64,000 nt of DNA, from positions 1 through 64,000 of the forward strand of contig JAPEVC010000056.1 in assembly GCA_027946555.1 (NCBI GenBank), in the 5' to 3' direction. Below, one piece after another: positions 35,494 to 48,386 of the stretch. Each line of letters starts with the position of its first letter. The stretch's first letter is position 1. This DNA comes from Gnomoniopsis sp. IMI 355080. Taxonomy: Eukaryota; Ascomycota; Sordariomycetes; Diaporthales; Gnomoniaceae. The notes under the pieces are model-generated. The model searched no databases. It had not been told where the DNA came from and saw only the letters and a list, made by a program, of their open reading frames with translations. Both the position numbers and the translations under genes were made by a program.

Positions 35494-38270
35494 CCATCGG
35501 CTGGGCTGGACGGGATTTGCAGGGTTGCAGGACCTGGGGTGCTCCTGCCAACTGTGGAATTCTCAAACAGGCTATGCCAGCTTGATCAATACGATGGACT
35601 GATGACTTTTGGCTCCTCGCTCCCTCTCTCAAGAATTCACTTGTCCGGAACTTAAGCGGTTGACTAATTGCAATTCTACTTGGTAGAGGTATTCCCACCC
35701 CATATACCAGGTACACTCACTTCCCATTTTATATCCACCTGCTACCAACCGAATACAATGGCACGTGGCCTGTTGGCATTCTCCGGCAGAACTTTGATGA
35801 AATTCTGTGTCTCAGAATCTTAGTCGGCTTGATCCATTTTGCAAGCCTCTCTTCGGCAAGTTCCGGTCCCCAATGCCTGCTGCTCCGGGCTCGCCCTATG
35901 GCGGATGTGGATCACGGGCGGGATCTTCCATTCCTCTCCTATGTATGCTGCATACATACTTTACCTGTTGGTACCGTACTCGGTACGCAGTACATGACTG
36001 TAAGGCCTGTCCTGACTTGCCGGAGGTACATCAGTGGATCCTCTTTGTCCGTTTGGACTCTTGTTCTGGCCCCCATGAAGCAAGGCTGTTGTTTTACAGC
36101 CTCATCGAGTCATCGATTTGCAGAAAGCCCTGTGATCTTGGAAATCACACACGCTCTGCCACGATGCGAACTCGTTCCAGGGCATGTCAAGCGTGTAGAT
36201 CATCTCGTCTAGGCATTGCCAGCCTGCGCCCCATTTTTACCGTGGGACCATGGTTGACGTGTGCGCGAAACCACATAGCATCTTGGCACCGGGTTGCTAT
36301 CTTCAATTTACCATCTCTGTTATCTGGCAAAACACTGCTGGTATACTCCATCCTCTCAACTGCTCGGCCTCGATTCGCGCGGCCCCGAGCGATGGCAATA
36401 CCGAGTTTTCTGGAAGGACTGGCAGCCTGCTGACCGAGCGGGAACCGGATGAGTGCAGAACGCACAGGTCAGTCCGGAACTTCCGCGTCTCCAAGTCTCA
36501 CCTCACCGTCGTACAAGGCGAACGGTTTCTCCCCATTCGCCGTCAAGACTGTCGGCGGCATACCGATCTGCGGGGCATCTTTCTGACGTCTCATCTTGCC
36601 TAACTAGGAGCGCGCAAGACCGCCTTGTTAGTAGCTACGTAGGACGCCGAGTGAGGCCCAATCGTGCCACGGCTTCCGGCCCGTCTTTGGGATCATCGAT
36701 AGGGCTATACCAACGACCTTATGCGTTTCTTTGTGTGATGCTTTGCCCCTCCTTATTATGCGTTTCCCTTTGCCCGTTTCTAGCGCGTGACTCGCTCCCG
36801 CAGGCTGATTGGGGGCGCAGAATACAGAAGAATGGTGTTCGAATTATTAGACAAGGCCATGGCATGTTCTTCCACCCATCTGCCGAGCCCCCGAGACGCA
36901 TAAAAACAATAAGGTAAACAACAAAGATTCTGAAGCACCAAGGGCCCCAGATGTCAGCTTTAGCTCTCGGCTCGGAAGACGCTCCGTCCGGTCATACATG
37001 CCATCCCATCTTCACATAGCCTAGTAACTACCACGGTAGTCCAGCTAACAGCCCTACCAAACGGAAGGTGCATTCTCGCATTGAGACTAACAACTATGGC
37101 ACACATGAAACTTTGCGCCGGCAACCTGGGTCTCGGGGTCTCTGGTGCGTGAAGATCAATCGATCTCCAACCCAGATCATGCCCTGGAAAGGACGTTAGA
37201 CACGTGGGGAAGTCTCACTACCAGGAACAGGGCCAAAGTCGTCCTTTCACAATGCTGAGGTGCGCCGCTTCTCCATCCCGTCTTTCTTCTTGTATCGCCG
37301 GCCAGTCGTTGAGCAGGGCGCGGAGTTCAAAGAAACGGAATGTCATGGCCAACTGTGCTGGACGTCAAGAGAAGCTTCGAGGTGGCTACTGTCACCTCAT
37401 GAAATCGTGGCTACAGGATTTCTAATCCGCAACCATCGTACAGATCCGTGCATGGCCACCGGATCCGAAGTGTCGTCAGCCCGTCAACGCCACGAGGCTC
37501 TAAATAGATGTGAGAATGAAAAATCTTGGCAGTCCCGTTGAGGCACATAGCCCGCTACTGTCTTAGAACGCAGCCAAGGGAAGTGGACCGGTCTTTTTGC
37601 TCTCTCACGAGCGATGGAGACGGGTGTAGCCGTCTCTGGTCATGCCCGTGCCATTCTTCGCCCAGGGGAAAAGGCACTCAGCTTCTTCTAGGTAACATTC
37701 TACGTTAATTACCGTTGGCCCCGCCCCGGTCCTGAGAATGTCTGACCCAAGGTTCGCTTCGGAGCCGGACCAGGCGGGTTTCAAGTCGCAGCCACTAGGC
37801 TCCGGCGGCGAGCGAGCGAGTAGTGATTGATTCACATTGCACTGCAGTGACGCAGTGGGAGAAGACCCGGGACGGGTTCTAAGTAATCTTGATGTGAATA
37901 AAGTTTCCCTGTGGCCGAAGCCAGCGGATCGCCTTGCATTTTTCTTCCCCAGGGATGAAATAAACTTTGCAGGTGAACCGCACGGACGATGTAGGGCCTC
38001 GATTGTGATGTGTTTCGATCAAAAGGTTTGTGAGATGAAGAGTATGATATGCATGTTTTGAGAAGATCGTGGGTTTCCTCGAGAATCTTAAGTATGTGCT
38101 ACTATGGGTCTGGCATACACTGCGTAATACTACATAGTATGGCCTATAGTAGTACGAGGTACGCGGCCCGCCGTGGGGGCGGGGGCGCGGTATGGACAAC
38201 TATTCACCTTGGCAACGATTGGAACTCGATAAACGATAAGCAGCAATATAGAAACATGTTTGTAAGACGA

Positions 38271-38284
38271 GGGGGGGGGGGGGG
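38271..38284 (+). repeat. Poly-G tract (G14)
   Basis: Fourteen consecutive G in the gene-poor gap, the longest such tract in the window. Confidence 0.9.
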
Positions 38285-38823
38285 AAGAAGGAAAACAGAA
38301 GATTTGTTACCTTCGTCTTCCGCCACCGCTTTTTCCACCAGAGTAGCCGCAAAGATACGGATACTTACGTATCTTGCCAGGCAAACCTTACAAAGATGCT
38401 AGGCACAATCCCGCCGCTCGTTGTGTACAATTTTAAGACGGGTGAATGAATCGTGTGTCCAACGGATAACAGCCATCTACCACGGGTGAAGAGTTTCACT
38501 GCCACACTCTTCACCATCCAGCAAGAGGCCAAGCAATCCTCGCATTCGGCCCTTTGGAGCTATCTACCTAAGCCAACTAAGGTACACCGTTTCACGAAAT
38601 GAGATGAAGGAGTACACATTCGGTAGCATCCGCCAAACTTTTCCCAGATCTGCCTAGCCTCTAATCTCTTCGGCCAATTCGGTACCCACGGACCGACCAA
38701 ATTGGCAAATGGTGTTTGTATAAAGTTGTAGTCTGCGTTCAAGATATCTAAAGTCAGGCCAGTGAATAGGGTTCTTCCGCGGCACATGACAATTAGTAAT
38801 TTTGTTGGTCGTTGGGCTTAGCT

Positions 38824-38877
38824 CACCCACCTACCTTAGGTAGTAGGGTGGTATCTGATGTACGTATATATATATAT
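38824..38877. repeat. Imperfect inverted repeat with adjacent TA run
   Basis: CTACCT-T-AGGTAG at 38831-38843 is a perfect inverted repeat around one central base. The flanks (CACCC on the left, GGGTG on the right) extend it imperfectly. A TA dinucleotide run follows at about 38864-38876. It could extrude a hairpin or act as a protein-binding site; no gene is near. Confidence 0.6.
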
Positions 38878-41118
38878 CAAAGTTACATCGTGAATCTCTC
38901 TTCTTTGCGCAGCATTGCGATCGTAGTTAGACTACATTGAAAGAACGGTGGCAGGTATACACTCTGTTTGTGTTTACTCGGCGAGATTACCAGCGGGGTA
39001 CTAGTAGCCAAAGCAGAGGATCTGGTAACAGTGACACAGACCACAGCGTGGATTTTTTACCATAGTATTTCAGGCTCATTAGCCTCTTACCTCCTTGCTC
39101 ATTTCATATATATGTTAAGCTCTCGTAGATCATACACCTGATACTCTCGATTCGTACATCGTTCGTCGACAGCTGTCCGGATGTCCCACAGATACAGGGT
39201 AGCTAATGACTTAGGCGCATTAGGGTCCCAGATTAACTTACCCCCCAGCTCTTAACCACACAGGAAGATGTGTGTCACGGCGTACCTGGAATCAGGTCAC
39301 CAGGATCGTGTGCCCAAACACTAGAGAGTTAACTGGCATTTCGTTGGTCCCTTCTTAGGGTTGTTTGTATACCCTATCGCCACACTGTACATGGACACGG
39401 AAGTCTGTCAACCCCGATACGGAGAATGGAAGCCGCGCGGTAGGAGGTGATATCACTTTCTGTTCAATCAAATCATTAGCGAGACTGGGATGACCTAATG
39501 GAAGCGATTCGCAGCTCGACGAAGGCACGATAGCTCAGAATTGCTGCACAAAAGAGGTCTTCTGTTTAGCTCCGTGACAGCGCAGTACTCCACCGCAATT
39601 TGAAGAACAAAGGCTAGAGGCCTTTTGCGCAAAGGATGTATCAAATGCATTCGTGTGATGATAACACCTTGGCTGGACGAATGGACGGAGGCAATTTGGT
39701 GCACGAAACATGCCTCTGAGTCATCTACGTAGTACGTAGTATCAGCTTAGCTTCCAAAATAGAAGGGAGCTGCAGTAATAGATATATTGGGGCAGAGGAC
39801 CGAGCAGCCGGAAGCCCTACGTCAACGTCTGGATTCGTGCACAAGATAGCCAGTATTAGGTAGCAAAGGCCGGGCGGTGTTGATCATCCTTCAGACATAT
39901 TGCTAAGTTGAGGATTAGTCATACCTGACTCTGAAGGCTCGTCCAGCCGGCCCATCGCTTTTCAGTTGAATCTTCTTCTTCCGTCAATAATGGTGATTAG
40001 CTTGACATCTTTCGTGTGTGCTGTGGGCAGAAGTGACGAGCACTGTTATGATGGCTATTCCAACGCGCTTTCAGTCGCCTAGAGAAACTCTTCCCTCAAC
40101 ATTCAAGCCAATCCAATGAAATGCTATACCCACGTTCGTTGGACACGTGCATACAAGGCCTTTCAAGCCGCACCGTTCAAAGACAGTCGACAGAGAGAGG
40201 GTAGGTACCCGTGATGGCCAGATACATATTTCAGAGTCTCAATGCCCATGAGAGATTCAGGACCTCAATTGCAACCAGCACCGTCACGTCCGAGTCTTAG
40301 AGTTAAGTTTCATGATCAAATTTCTATGAATTTGAATCCTGTTGTATCCCACCCTCCAGCATTTGGACAGAAGTTCCACTCTTCGTGGGTACCACAACAA
40401 CTTTGTCTTTGGGAAACAGCCCAGCTTGGCCCATGAGTAAGGTAAGTACATGTATGGTAGAGCCCATCTCTTCAAAGAGTAGAGAGGTAAACGGGTAAAT
40501 ATGAACTCCTTGGAAAGCAAGTGGCTTTTGGGAAAAGGTAGGCAATGAAAGCGTGGCGCTGTGATGAGGAAAAATAGGGGGAGCCCTTCCCCATCTCGAA
40601 CTCCAAACCCGCGCCATATCAGCGAAGAGTTGTCTGCTCGTCTCTTTGTCATACGTCTCCTCACGTTGCAGTTCCGTTCCAATCCTGCCATGCAAAGTTA
40701 TGGACTAGGCTCCCATCTCAAGCTAAAGCCGTAATAATGAAACAAAATCCGTGAAGGGTATATCGGTCCATATACCGATTGCTCGCGCCCACAGCGTGTG
40801 CAGTAGGTCAAAGCCGAATTGAAGTATTGACGCCTGCCTGATGTCTCCTGGTATCTCCTAGCAGGCTTCCCTCCATGATGAACTCCCCAAGGAAAAAGGA
40901 AATAGATATGCTTGTGTCTTTTGACGGGGTTTGAATCGTGATGCGTTTCACACATGATATTTTGAGAGTGCCGTGAAGCAGCTTTGCTTCCACCACTGCA
41001 AGAGTAGGCCTGACAAAACGGTCGCTTCTATAGACGCCGTGGCAGTCTCAAACAAATGACAAGGGGCCGCGAGGGCTGTCTTTCACATCAATTAGAATTA
41101 GGTTTGGATTGTCGTCAA

Positions 41119-44100
41119 TCAGGAATCTGCCAGTTTGGCGAAATGCTTGGACCAGATCCAGCCAACCAGATCATTGGGATCGTCTTGATTCTTGGCGAGC
41201 CAAAGTTCGCCCTTCTCAGCGATGACATCGAAGATCTATTAAGGCGGTCAGTCATGAGGCAAGCTCGTAAAGGGTAGGAACGCAAGAGACGAACCTCGCC
41301 GGCTGTGTATGTGAGGTAAGGGTAGCCAGCTTCGTGCTTCGTTGTCTCGATGTTGAACTCAAACAAGGATGCGGCAAGCCACAGGACGTTGTAGCCCTTG
41401 GTGATGTGGCGCTCACGGGATGACCCACGAGATGAACGGCCACGTTGAGGTTCCTCGGGTGTTTCGGTCAAAGGCAGAGCCGACTGGAAAAGTCCAGAAT
41501 TACGCTGGCCATCATTGCCAGAGTGTGGCGGGCTGGTGGTCGCATTAGACTCTCGCCGCGGATGGCTTATGGAAGCGGAATCGATGCTTGGCCTGGACAG
41601 CATCCCTTGTGAATCCAAGCTGCGCCCTGTGCCTGGGCGGGCTGTGACGATGGGAGGAACGCTACGTGCAGCGTTGGAAAAGTCGGAGGACGCGGGCGAT
41701 GCGGGACCTCGAGAACTTATGCCAGAGTAGTAATCGCGGTAGAAGTAGCCTGCAGAGTTGACACCAGAGTGGGCCGGCGTCGGAGACATTGCCACACCTG
41801 GCGTCTTGCCGAAGTCAGGCGTCGGTAGCACGGGTGCCTGATCACTGGTAATGGAAGATGCTCGAAGTCGTGGAGTGCCAAGGTCAGACGGTCGTGACCT
41901 GAGCCTGGACATATTTGAGACGGTGGAGTCCATCCTGGACATAGTCGAGGCCGAGTCATCAATAGTAGATAGAGAGCCCCTCGGCTTCAGCGTTTGGTTG
42001 AGAATACCAAGAGATATGACTTGCTCTTCCATCTCCTTGAAATCCCGTTGGAAGTTCGTTACGATCTCTGTAAACTCAGGAATTTCTGTGGTGGCTGCAA
42101 CAGCTCTAATCTTCTCCTTCCAGATGAACCACCACTTGGCTTGAATGTTGATCATGTTGCCGAGACAAATATTACCGACTTTTTCGGTAAGAGCTGAGAG
42201 CTGCGGCAGCTCCTTGATCAGGGTGTCGTTCAAGGCCTCGTAATGTTCCACCAGTTCTGTGAGCTGTTTGTCCATTTTCTTCCCGCTCTTCTTGACCTGC
42301 ACTGATTTCTCGTAGTCGAGACGCCTCTTGCCGCGCTTCTTCATTGCCAACAAGGGATTTTGATAGCTCCGAATGACAAGCTCGAAAGGCTCTATAACGT
42401 GCTTGCGAATGGCGAACAGCTGCATGCTTGTCAGGTAAAACATACGACCAAGCTTCCACAAGAGAGGTCACTCACATGTTGATCTAGGGCTACTGTCTTG
42501 ATGTCTCTCATAGAGACATTGAATTGGACCCATTTGGCTTCCAGTTCCGGGTGTGGACCAGGCTGAAGTCGCATCACGAGCTCCATTGCTGACAGATAGT
42601 CCAAAAATGTCTGTACATAGGCTGAGACTTGTCTGGTATAGAACTCCACGTCTCGAAGAACAACTTGCAGTCGCAGATAATCGTCACTAAACTTTTCGTT
42701 GAGCTTCAGATATTCGGGATCTTCTGGCGGCCGATTGCTTGATGCTTGTAGCTTGTCGACTCTCTTGCCGAACGCTCTGGCGAAGCCAGCCTTGACATCG
42801 GACTCCTTACGTTTCCTGCCGACGATCTGCCCGACAAGCTCAAAGTTCTTCTTGGTCTTGTTGATTTCTAGAATTGCGTTTTCAACAGCCACCCGCGCGG
42901 ACATGAGACCTTCCCGATCGGGATGATCTTCGGGAGTGTATTGAAGCAGCTGTAAAATAAGGTTTGGATACTTCGTGATTCTCTGCATTGGTTTAATCAG
43001 CAGCGAATCCAGATTCCATGCAGCCGTCAAATCTCGGGCGACCTCGTTACACTCGTTCAACCAGACCTGGACGGTCGGATCTTGCTGAATCTCGATCAAG
43101 CGCTTGCTAGCAACGTCGCTAGTCCGCAAGAAACCTTCATGGGCGATCCTCATTTGCTCAATATTCTTGATGAAAGCAGGACCGATAATAGTCTGGCGGT
43201 CTTTGGCATCGTCAACTTCGCCGTTCGTAGCTGTGGTCCCCGAAAGTGATGCGGCCGTTGTCGATGATGGCGCTGTTGAAAGCATCGAGTTGATGGTGTT
43301 TGCATCAGACATTGTCTTGTCCTCCCTGAGCAAAGGAGAGCGCCGTCCCCTAGGAACATACACGCTGGTGACACCATCCTTGATCTCGCTCAAGAAAGTT
43401 GTGTGGAACGCGATGATCTCATGGGTGTTGCGGAAAATCAGCTTGATGTCCTTGTCATCAAGTTTTGGACAAGCTTCTGCCGTGCCCTTGTAGATCTCCT
43501 CAACGACGTTCATATCTCTCACAAAGACGGCCTCCGTATCCACGAGCTCCTTGATACACAGCTCCCGCTGGCGCAGACGACTCTTTTCTTTCTTGGCAGG
43601 CCCGGTCTCACTACTTGCGTCCTCTGACAGCTTCCTCTCTGCCTCGAGGGAGTTGTCGATGGGCGTTTGAGCAGGTGTCCCACTGCCCAAAGTTTCAGGA
43701 CTTGACTCAATATGAGAATAGTCATCACTCTCCCTCCGGGAGACAGGAAAGCTGACGGAACCGAAGTCATCCTTAGTCACAGCGCTGTGTGGCCTGTGGT
43801 CGTCATAATATCCACTGGCTGGCCGCGACTCATCCTCTGGAGGCGGAGGTGGTGAATGGTCTGGTAGTTTCGGAGTGTGGGGTACTCGATCAGCCTCAGC
43901 ACCATAGGGGCCAAAAAAGACGCCACGCGTGTCTGTCTCTGTTACCCGATGACGTCCAGCATGCCCTTGGTAAAATTCTCCGTCTTGAACGTGCCCAGAT
44001 CCATCCATGAAGAAGCGGTGGCGGAAAGAAGAATCATCATCCGCCAAAGATTGTGGGCGTGAACCGTCGATATCACTGCGATAGTCTAGGCGCCGAGAGT

Positions 44101-47100
44101 CTCGACTGCTGTAGGAGAGATCCGTCCACATAGAATGTTGACTGAGCCGGTTTGCTGGGGCCGTTAATGAAGGGACGTTGAGGCTATTCGAGGTGTCTGG
44201 AGTTCGTTGGGCTTCACCAGATCCAGACCGACCATCCGAGGTGTCAGCGTCGGACATCGTGAAGGTGGAATCCCTCAAACTGGCAATATTGTCCTTCAGT
44301 CGCGGACCAGTGTAAAAATCTTCCAGCGAGTCCATTTGAGGTTCGTTCGATGGCTGCATGCTGTCCGCACGTTCCTGTTCGGCAAAAGTAGGAGGCCCAA
44401 ATCCAGCATCTCGACTGATTATCGTAACGGTGGTTGAATGATACGGCTGTGGGACGAACGCTGGAGGCTCATACTCATCTCTGACCTCGGGTTGTGGCTC
44501 GGCCTGTGGCTCGACCTCTGGTGCCACTGGTTGCTCAATTTCGATTTCTGAAACTTGAGGCTGGGAAAGGATCTCTGGTTGGTGCTCGGACTGGTGTTGC
44601 GATTCACACTCGGACACTGACACATTGTCATGGTCTTCTGTAAAAGCTCCGGGAACGGGCGGGTCTGCTTGGGCGGTAACCCACGCCGATGTATCCCTAG
44701 GGACAGTCCGAGGAGGTGAGGTTTCGAGAGCTATCTGAATGGGAATGCTTTCATCATCTGTAATGTCCTCAAAGGGGTCTCGATATGTTGCCCTCTTCTC
44801 GTATGCTAGTGTGAGCTGCGGGGCAGACTGCGCTTGCATCGCGTTATCAGGCTTTGGAGTCTGCTCTGGAGCCACTACGTGTGTTGACAGCTCTGGCACC
44901 GGCGGCTCAGTCTGTGTCTCATTGTCAAATTCAGTGACAGCACTAGTCTCCGAGACAGCTGATGCAGGCGCCTGGTCTTTATCATATGGCGGTGACCCGA
45001 AACTTGGGAAGGTTCCTGGAAGCCCCAGAGTTGGGGAGTCTAGCGTCAACTTGGGCGGCTTCGCACGGTCCGGGCTAGATATCGCCTGGGCTTCGCTTGT
45101 CTGGGCGTCATCGTTCGTTGGTTCGACGCTCATCTCCCCTGAATTATCTGCATCGTTCGAAATAGTCGAGGACTCGGCAGGCTCTTTCGACTGAGCAGCT
45201 GCCGCTGCTTGGGCGGCCGCGACCTGCGCCTCTGCCCGAGCTTGCGCACGAGCTTTCGCCTTCGCAGCAGCTTCAAGCTCCTTCTTTCGCCTCTCCGCAG
45301 CGGCTTCTCTTGCCTGCTTCGCCTCTGTCTCCCGTATAGACTTGCTGTATTTGAGCTTGATGGTTTCCCGCCGCTGGGCAAAGTCGACTGGTCCTCCCAG
45401 CGAAAGCTTCCTCCTCTGTGCTGGGGTCGTTGCATCTTGTCTCGAATCGGGCCTCGCTGCCGACCTACCGGGAGCTTTGCTTGGCGACTTGGAACGGAAG
45501 TGATCAACAGCTTTCAGCCTGGAACTTGCTGTCGTTGCCTCAGACACAGGTTGCCGTGGCCTTGAGCTTCGGAGAGGTGGGGATCCTTTCGGCGGTGGAG
45601 ATATGACCTTTGCGAGACGGGAGCCGTTGGCAGGATGGCCCGGTGTTCTGTGGACAGACGAGCCGTTGGGCGTCTTTGCCCGGGAAACGGGTGTCTTTGA
45701 ACGTGCTGCTGGGGCGACGCTTTGTTGTCTCGAGCTCCTCCCACCAGGTGGCACTCGTCGCATTCCTGACGGTGAATTTGACCGCGTCGAAGCTGGACTC
45801 GCCGAGTTTGAAGCCGTTGCCACTCTCTTCGACAAGACGGGTAAACGGGACGATCCCGAGGAGTGTGGAGAGGGCGACTGCTCCACGCGCCGGCGAGGAT
45901 GAGATGTGGTATCGATTGGGGCAAGATCACTTTGTGATCTGTGGTGAGGCTTGGCCGGACTCGACTTGGTGCTCTGGGTGCCGCTCTTTTGATGTGCGGG
46001 AGCCGAACGATACCAATCTGTTGGCGAACCAGGCTCCGTACGGGCGTCAGACTGACTTCGTTGATGCGTAGGAATAGAACCCTGCCCTATTGTCGATCCA
46101 TCTCCTATGCCGTGACCTGGTTTCTCGGCGTCCAGCTGTTCCTGCCGGATCTCACCAAATAACAGTGGTCCATCCGACGCGGATGGTGGAAACGATGCTT
46201 GCTTGTTGAGTGACGCCGACGGTCTGGTGTTTTGGGGCTTTGGGGCAACGGGTGGCTTCGGTCGGTTAATGCGGCTCGCAAAAGATTGGGCGTTGGACGA
46301 GACCTGGTCCTCCGGCACAAATTTGGAACGCTGAGCGACACCAGCTGGGCTGCTCCTGGAAGCGTCGGTCCCCGTGGTTCGTAAGGATGAGTACGACTGA
46401 AGGTTTCCGATAGTCGCAGACCGCCCATTGACCGGTCTGCCTGTAGCCTCTTTTGCACCCGTCCGTGATGCGGCCCGTCTTGCCTCTGTTGCGGACTGGC
46501 CGGCGTTCTGCTCGAACTTCTTCTTCATGTCCTTGACGGTTGCTCTAGCAGCAGCTGGGGCGGCGCTCCCCGTGGCGGAGCGTATCCTGTTGGCTTCGAT
46601 GTTTGTGAATCTGTCGTCGACAGGATTGGAGGCTGAACGGTAGGGAGGCCTTGTGTGGATGCGACTGGCCGAGCCGGGTTGAGGTTTGGAAGAAGTGGCA
46701 TTGCCGGTCGACTTTGTTGGAGGGGTCTGGCGGTTAGGTGAGACGACCGAGGCCATTGGGTCCAGGGCCGTTGAATCAGCCAGGTCGAGTGGGTCGGATT
46801 CGTGATGCTGGTAGCCTCGATAAAAGTCGTCAGGGCTTCTTCGGTCTGGACTGCCGATGGTGGCATTGGAATTGACGGCGTGGAGATTATTGTCAGCGGC
46901 AAAGGCAGCGGTGGAGAGACCGAAGGACGGATCGTATCCGTTCTGAAATGTCCGGTGGTTTTTGGTGGAATGGACTGAGTCGAGGTTGGATGGGTATGGG
47001 TAATGTTGTCTGGCCGGGGAAAGTTGAGTGGGGACTAGATGATGCAAATCGTGGTGGGAAGTGCTGGAAGGAGAGGCTGATGTTCCAGCTCCAGGGTCCC

Positions 47101-47143
47101 AACTGGAGCGAAGATCCGCCTCTTCTCGATTGCCTTCGTCCAT
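41119..47143 (-). CDS. Rho/Cdc42 guanine nucleotide exchange factor, DH-BAR-SH3 (Tuba-like)
   Basis: Three exons, 47143-42476, 42419-41295 and 41235-41119, encode 1,969 residues; both introns (56 and 59 bases) are phase 0. The first ~1,150 residues are low-complexity Ser/Pro/Arg/Gln-rich sequence. It includes an Ala-Lys-Arg-rich helical stretch (ARAQARAEAQVAAAQAAAAA) that looks coiled. The DH (RhoGEF) domain runs ~1,184-1,428, from LCIKELVDTEAVFVRDMNVV to the conserved LLIKPMQRITKYPNLILQLL helix. It contains a Ser/Thr-rich insert of about 50 residues. A BAR-type helical domain follows (~1,458-1,698). A C-terminal SH3 domain (~1,898-1,969, from NVLWLAASLFEF to LVGWIWSKHFAKL) is complete only after splicing the last intron. 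DH-BAR is the layout of S. pombe Gef1 and animal DNMBP/Tuba, Cdc42 activators at curved membrane; a polarity or septation role is inferred. I chose ATG 47143 (MDEGNREEADLRSSW) because the open frame upstream reaches only a TTG through a poly-G tract. Confidence 0.9.
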
Positions 47144-47197
47144 GGTCTGCACATCACTCTCTCCCTCCCTCAATTGGGTCCGCGCACTACCTGAACT

Positions 47198-47208
47198 GGG
47201 GGGGGGGG
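47198..47208 (+). repeat. Poly-G tract (G11)
   Basis: Eleven consecutive G about 55 bases upstream of the exchange-factor ATG, so the minus-strand leader would carry a C-run. Confidence 0.85.
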
Positions 47209-47492
47209 AAGGATACTGGGGTGAGGTGAGGTGACAGGCCAAATTGTGGGCGCAGGCGCAGGCGAGGTGCTGGATCTCGAAACTCAGAACAACGGGATGG
47301 AAAGCGCGAATCGAAGCTCACCAGGCACGGCGGAAGAGAGGAGAGAGAGGGACGTGTGTTGTCAGGAAGATTGAGCATGAATGTGCTGGAGGGCGAGATC
47401 ATTGGATGGAGGTTCTGGTTTGACAGGGGTACACACCTGGACTACCCGGCGCAAGGAAAGTCAATGTCAGGGATCCTGTTATGCAGGTTCGT

Positions 47493-47508
47493 GGGGGGGG
47501 GAGGGGGG
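47493..47508 (+). repeat. Interrupted poly-G tract (G9-A-G6)
   Basis: Nine G, one A, six G in the divergent promoter region between the exchange factor and telomerase genes. Confidence 0.8.
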
Positions 47509-48376
47509 AGAGAGAATACCGCGAAGTGGAGGTACCGTACATGGTATGCTGTAGTACGGAGTGACCAGTTACCAACAACGCAGTACTGTGGGAAGTGGTG
47601 TACCAGGTATGGTAAAATATAGGGTAGCCTCGCTAGTGGAAGTATGTGGTATACCTAGGTGGGTTAGGCACTGTACGTACCGCAAGGTAGGTAGGTATCC
47701 CTCTAGGCGCTTATCTCCCCTCCTCCTACTGAACATGAAGAATTTGTTTTGTTTGTTGTCCTTCTCCAACAGTCTGAGCTTGTTCTGGATTTTTCCACAG
47801 CTGAGTTCCCGAAGCACATGAAGCTGGATGGAGCAGGAGTAGGGCTGGGGTATCAGGTTAGTCGGCCAAGCACCAGTCATAGGGTGGTCATTTACCAGGG
47901 TAAACCAAGGCGGTGCCGGAAATCCACCTGTTGGACCCGACACGGAGAGGGGCAAAGCTCAATCCTGCCTCTACTGCGTACCACCCTCACGGCCCTCAGT
48001 AGTCTTCACGGGTTGGTGGGTGGGTGTATGTGCACCTCGCTCCTCGCTCTTCACACCACCAGTCCTCGTAAGGCAAATACGGTGTAGTGCCAACGCCAGT
48101 GCCATCCGATCTAATGCACGCCTGCAGCTCAACCCTCAACCTGTAGCTGACCTGTATGTTATGCTGTCATGCTACCTGGCTACGTGCTGTATTGCAGCCC
48201 AACGACCAGTATTCTCCTGTCAGCACCAGACGGATAATAATCTTGGTGGGACGACACAATTGTGAGACAGCTGCGTTGCGTTGCTGCCACCTTTTCCTTG
48301 ACCTCACTTCTTTTTGTGGTAGGTCATCATACTTCTACAAGACCTGCAAGAAGGCTGGTAGATCTCGTACAGCATG

Positions 48377-48386
48377 TACCTAGGTA
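48377..48386. promoter_or_regulatory. TACCTAGGTA perfect palindrome
   Basis: Second perfect copy of the ten-base palindrome, in the exchange factor/telomerase divergent region. Confidence 0.4.

Larger units (their letters stand above)
34223..41118. other. 6.9-kb gene-poor region upstream of velB
   Basis: No gene can be supported here. The left part must hold the velB promoter and leader; the right end holds the 3' side of the exchange-factor gene. Visible items: a CGTCAA hexamer repeat (34669-34692), a perfect TACCTAGGTA palindrome (35484-35493), a G14 tract (38271-38284), an imperfect inverted repeat around CTACCTTAGGTAG (38831-38843) followed by a TA run (about 38864-38876), and several TACGTA-type palindromes. 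Open stretches of up to ~200 codons (for example plus strand 35807-36433) lack motifs and often lack an ATG start. A long regulatory region, a non-coding RNA or decayed DNA are all possible. Confidence 0.45.

Noticed and set aside
35807..36433. 208-codon plus-strand frame
   Set aside because: It opens with GTG rather than ATG. A CQAC-like pair near the C-terminal part is not a zinc cluster, and nothing else is recognisable.
39500..39600. Possible tRNA (TAGCTCAG-like A box at about 39528)
   Set aside because: There is no B-box (GGTTCRA) at the right distance, and the flanks do not pair into an acceptor stem.
47144..47242. Longer N-terminus of the exchange factor
   Set aside because: The extra 33 codons begin with TTG and run through an 11-base homopolymer; the ATG at 47143 is the natural start.
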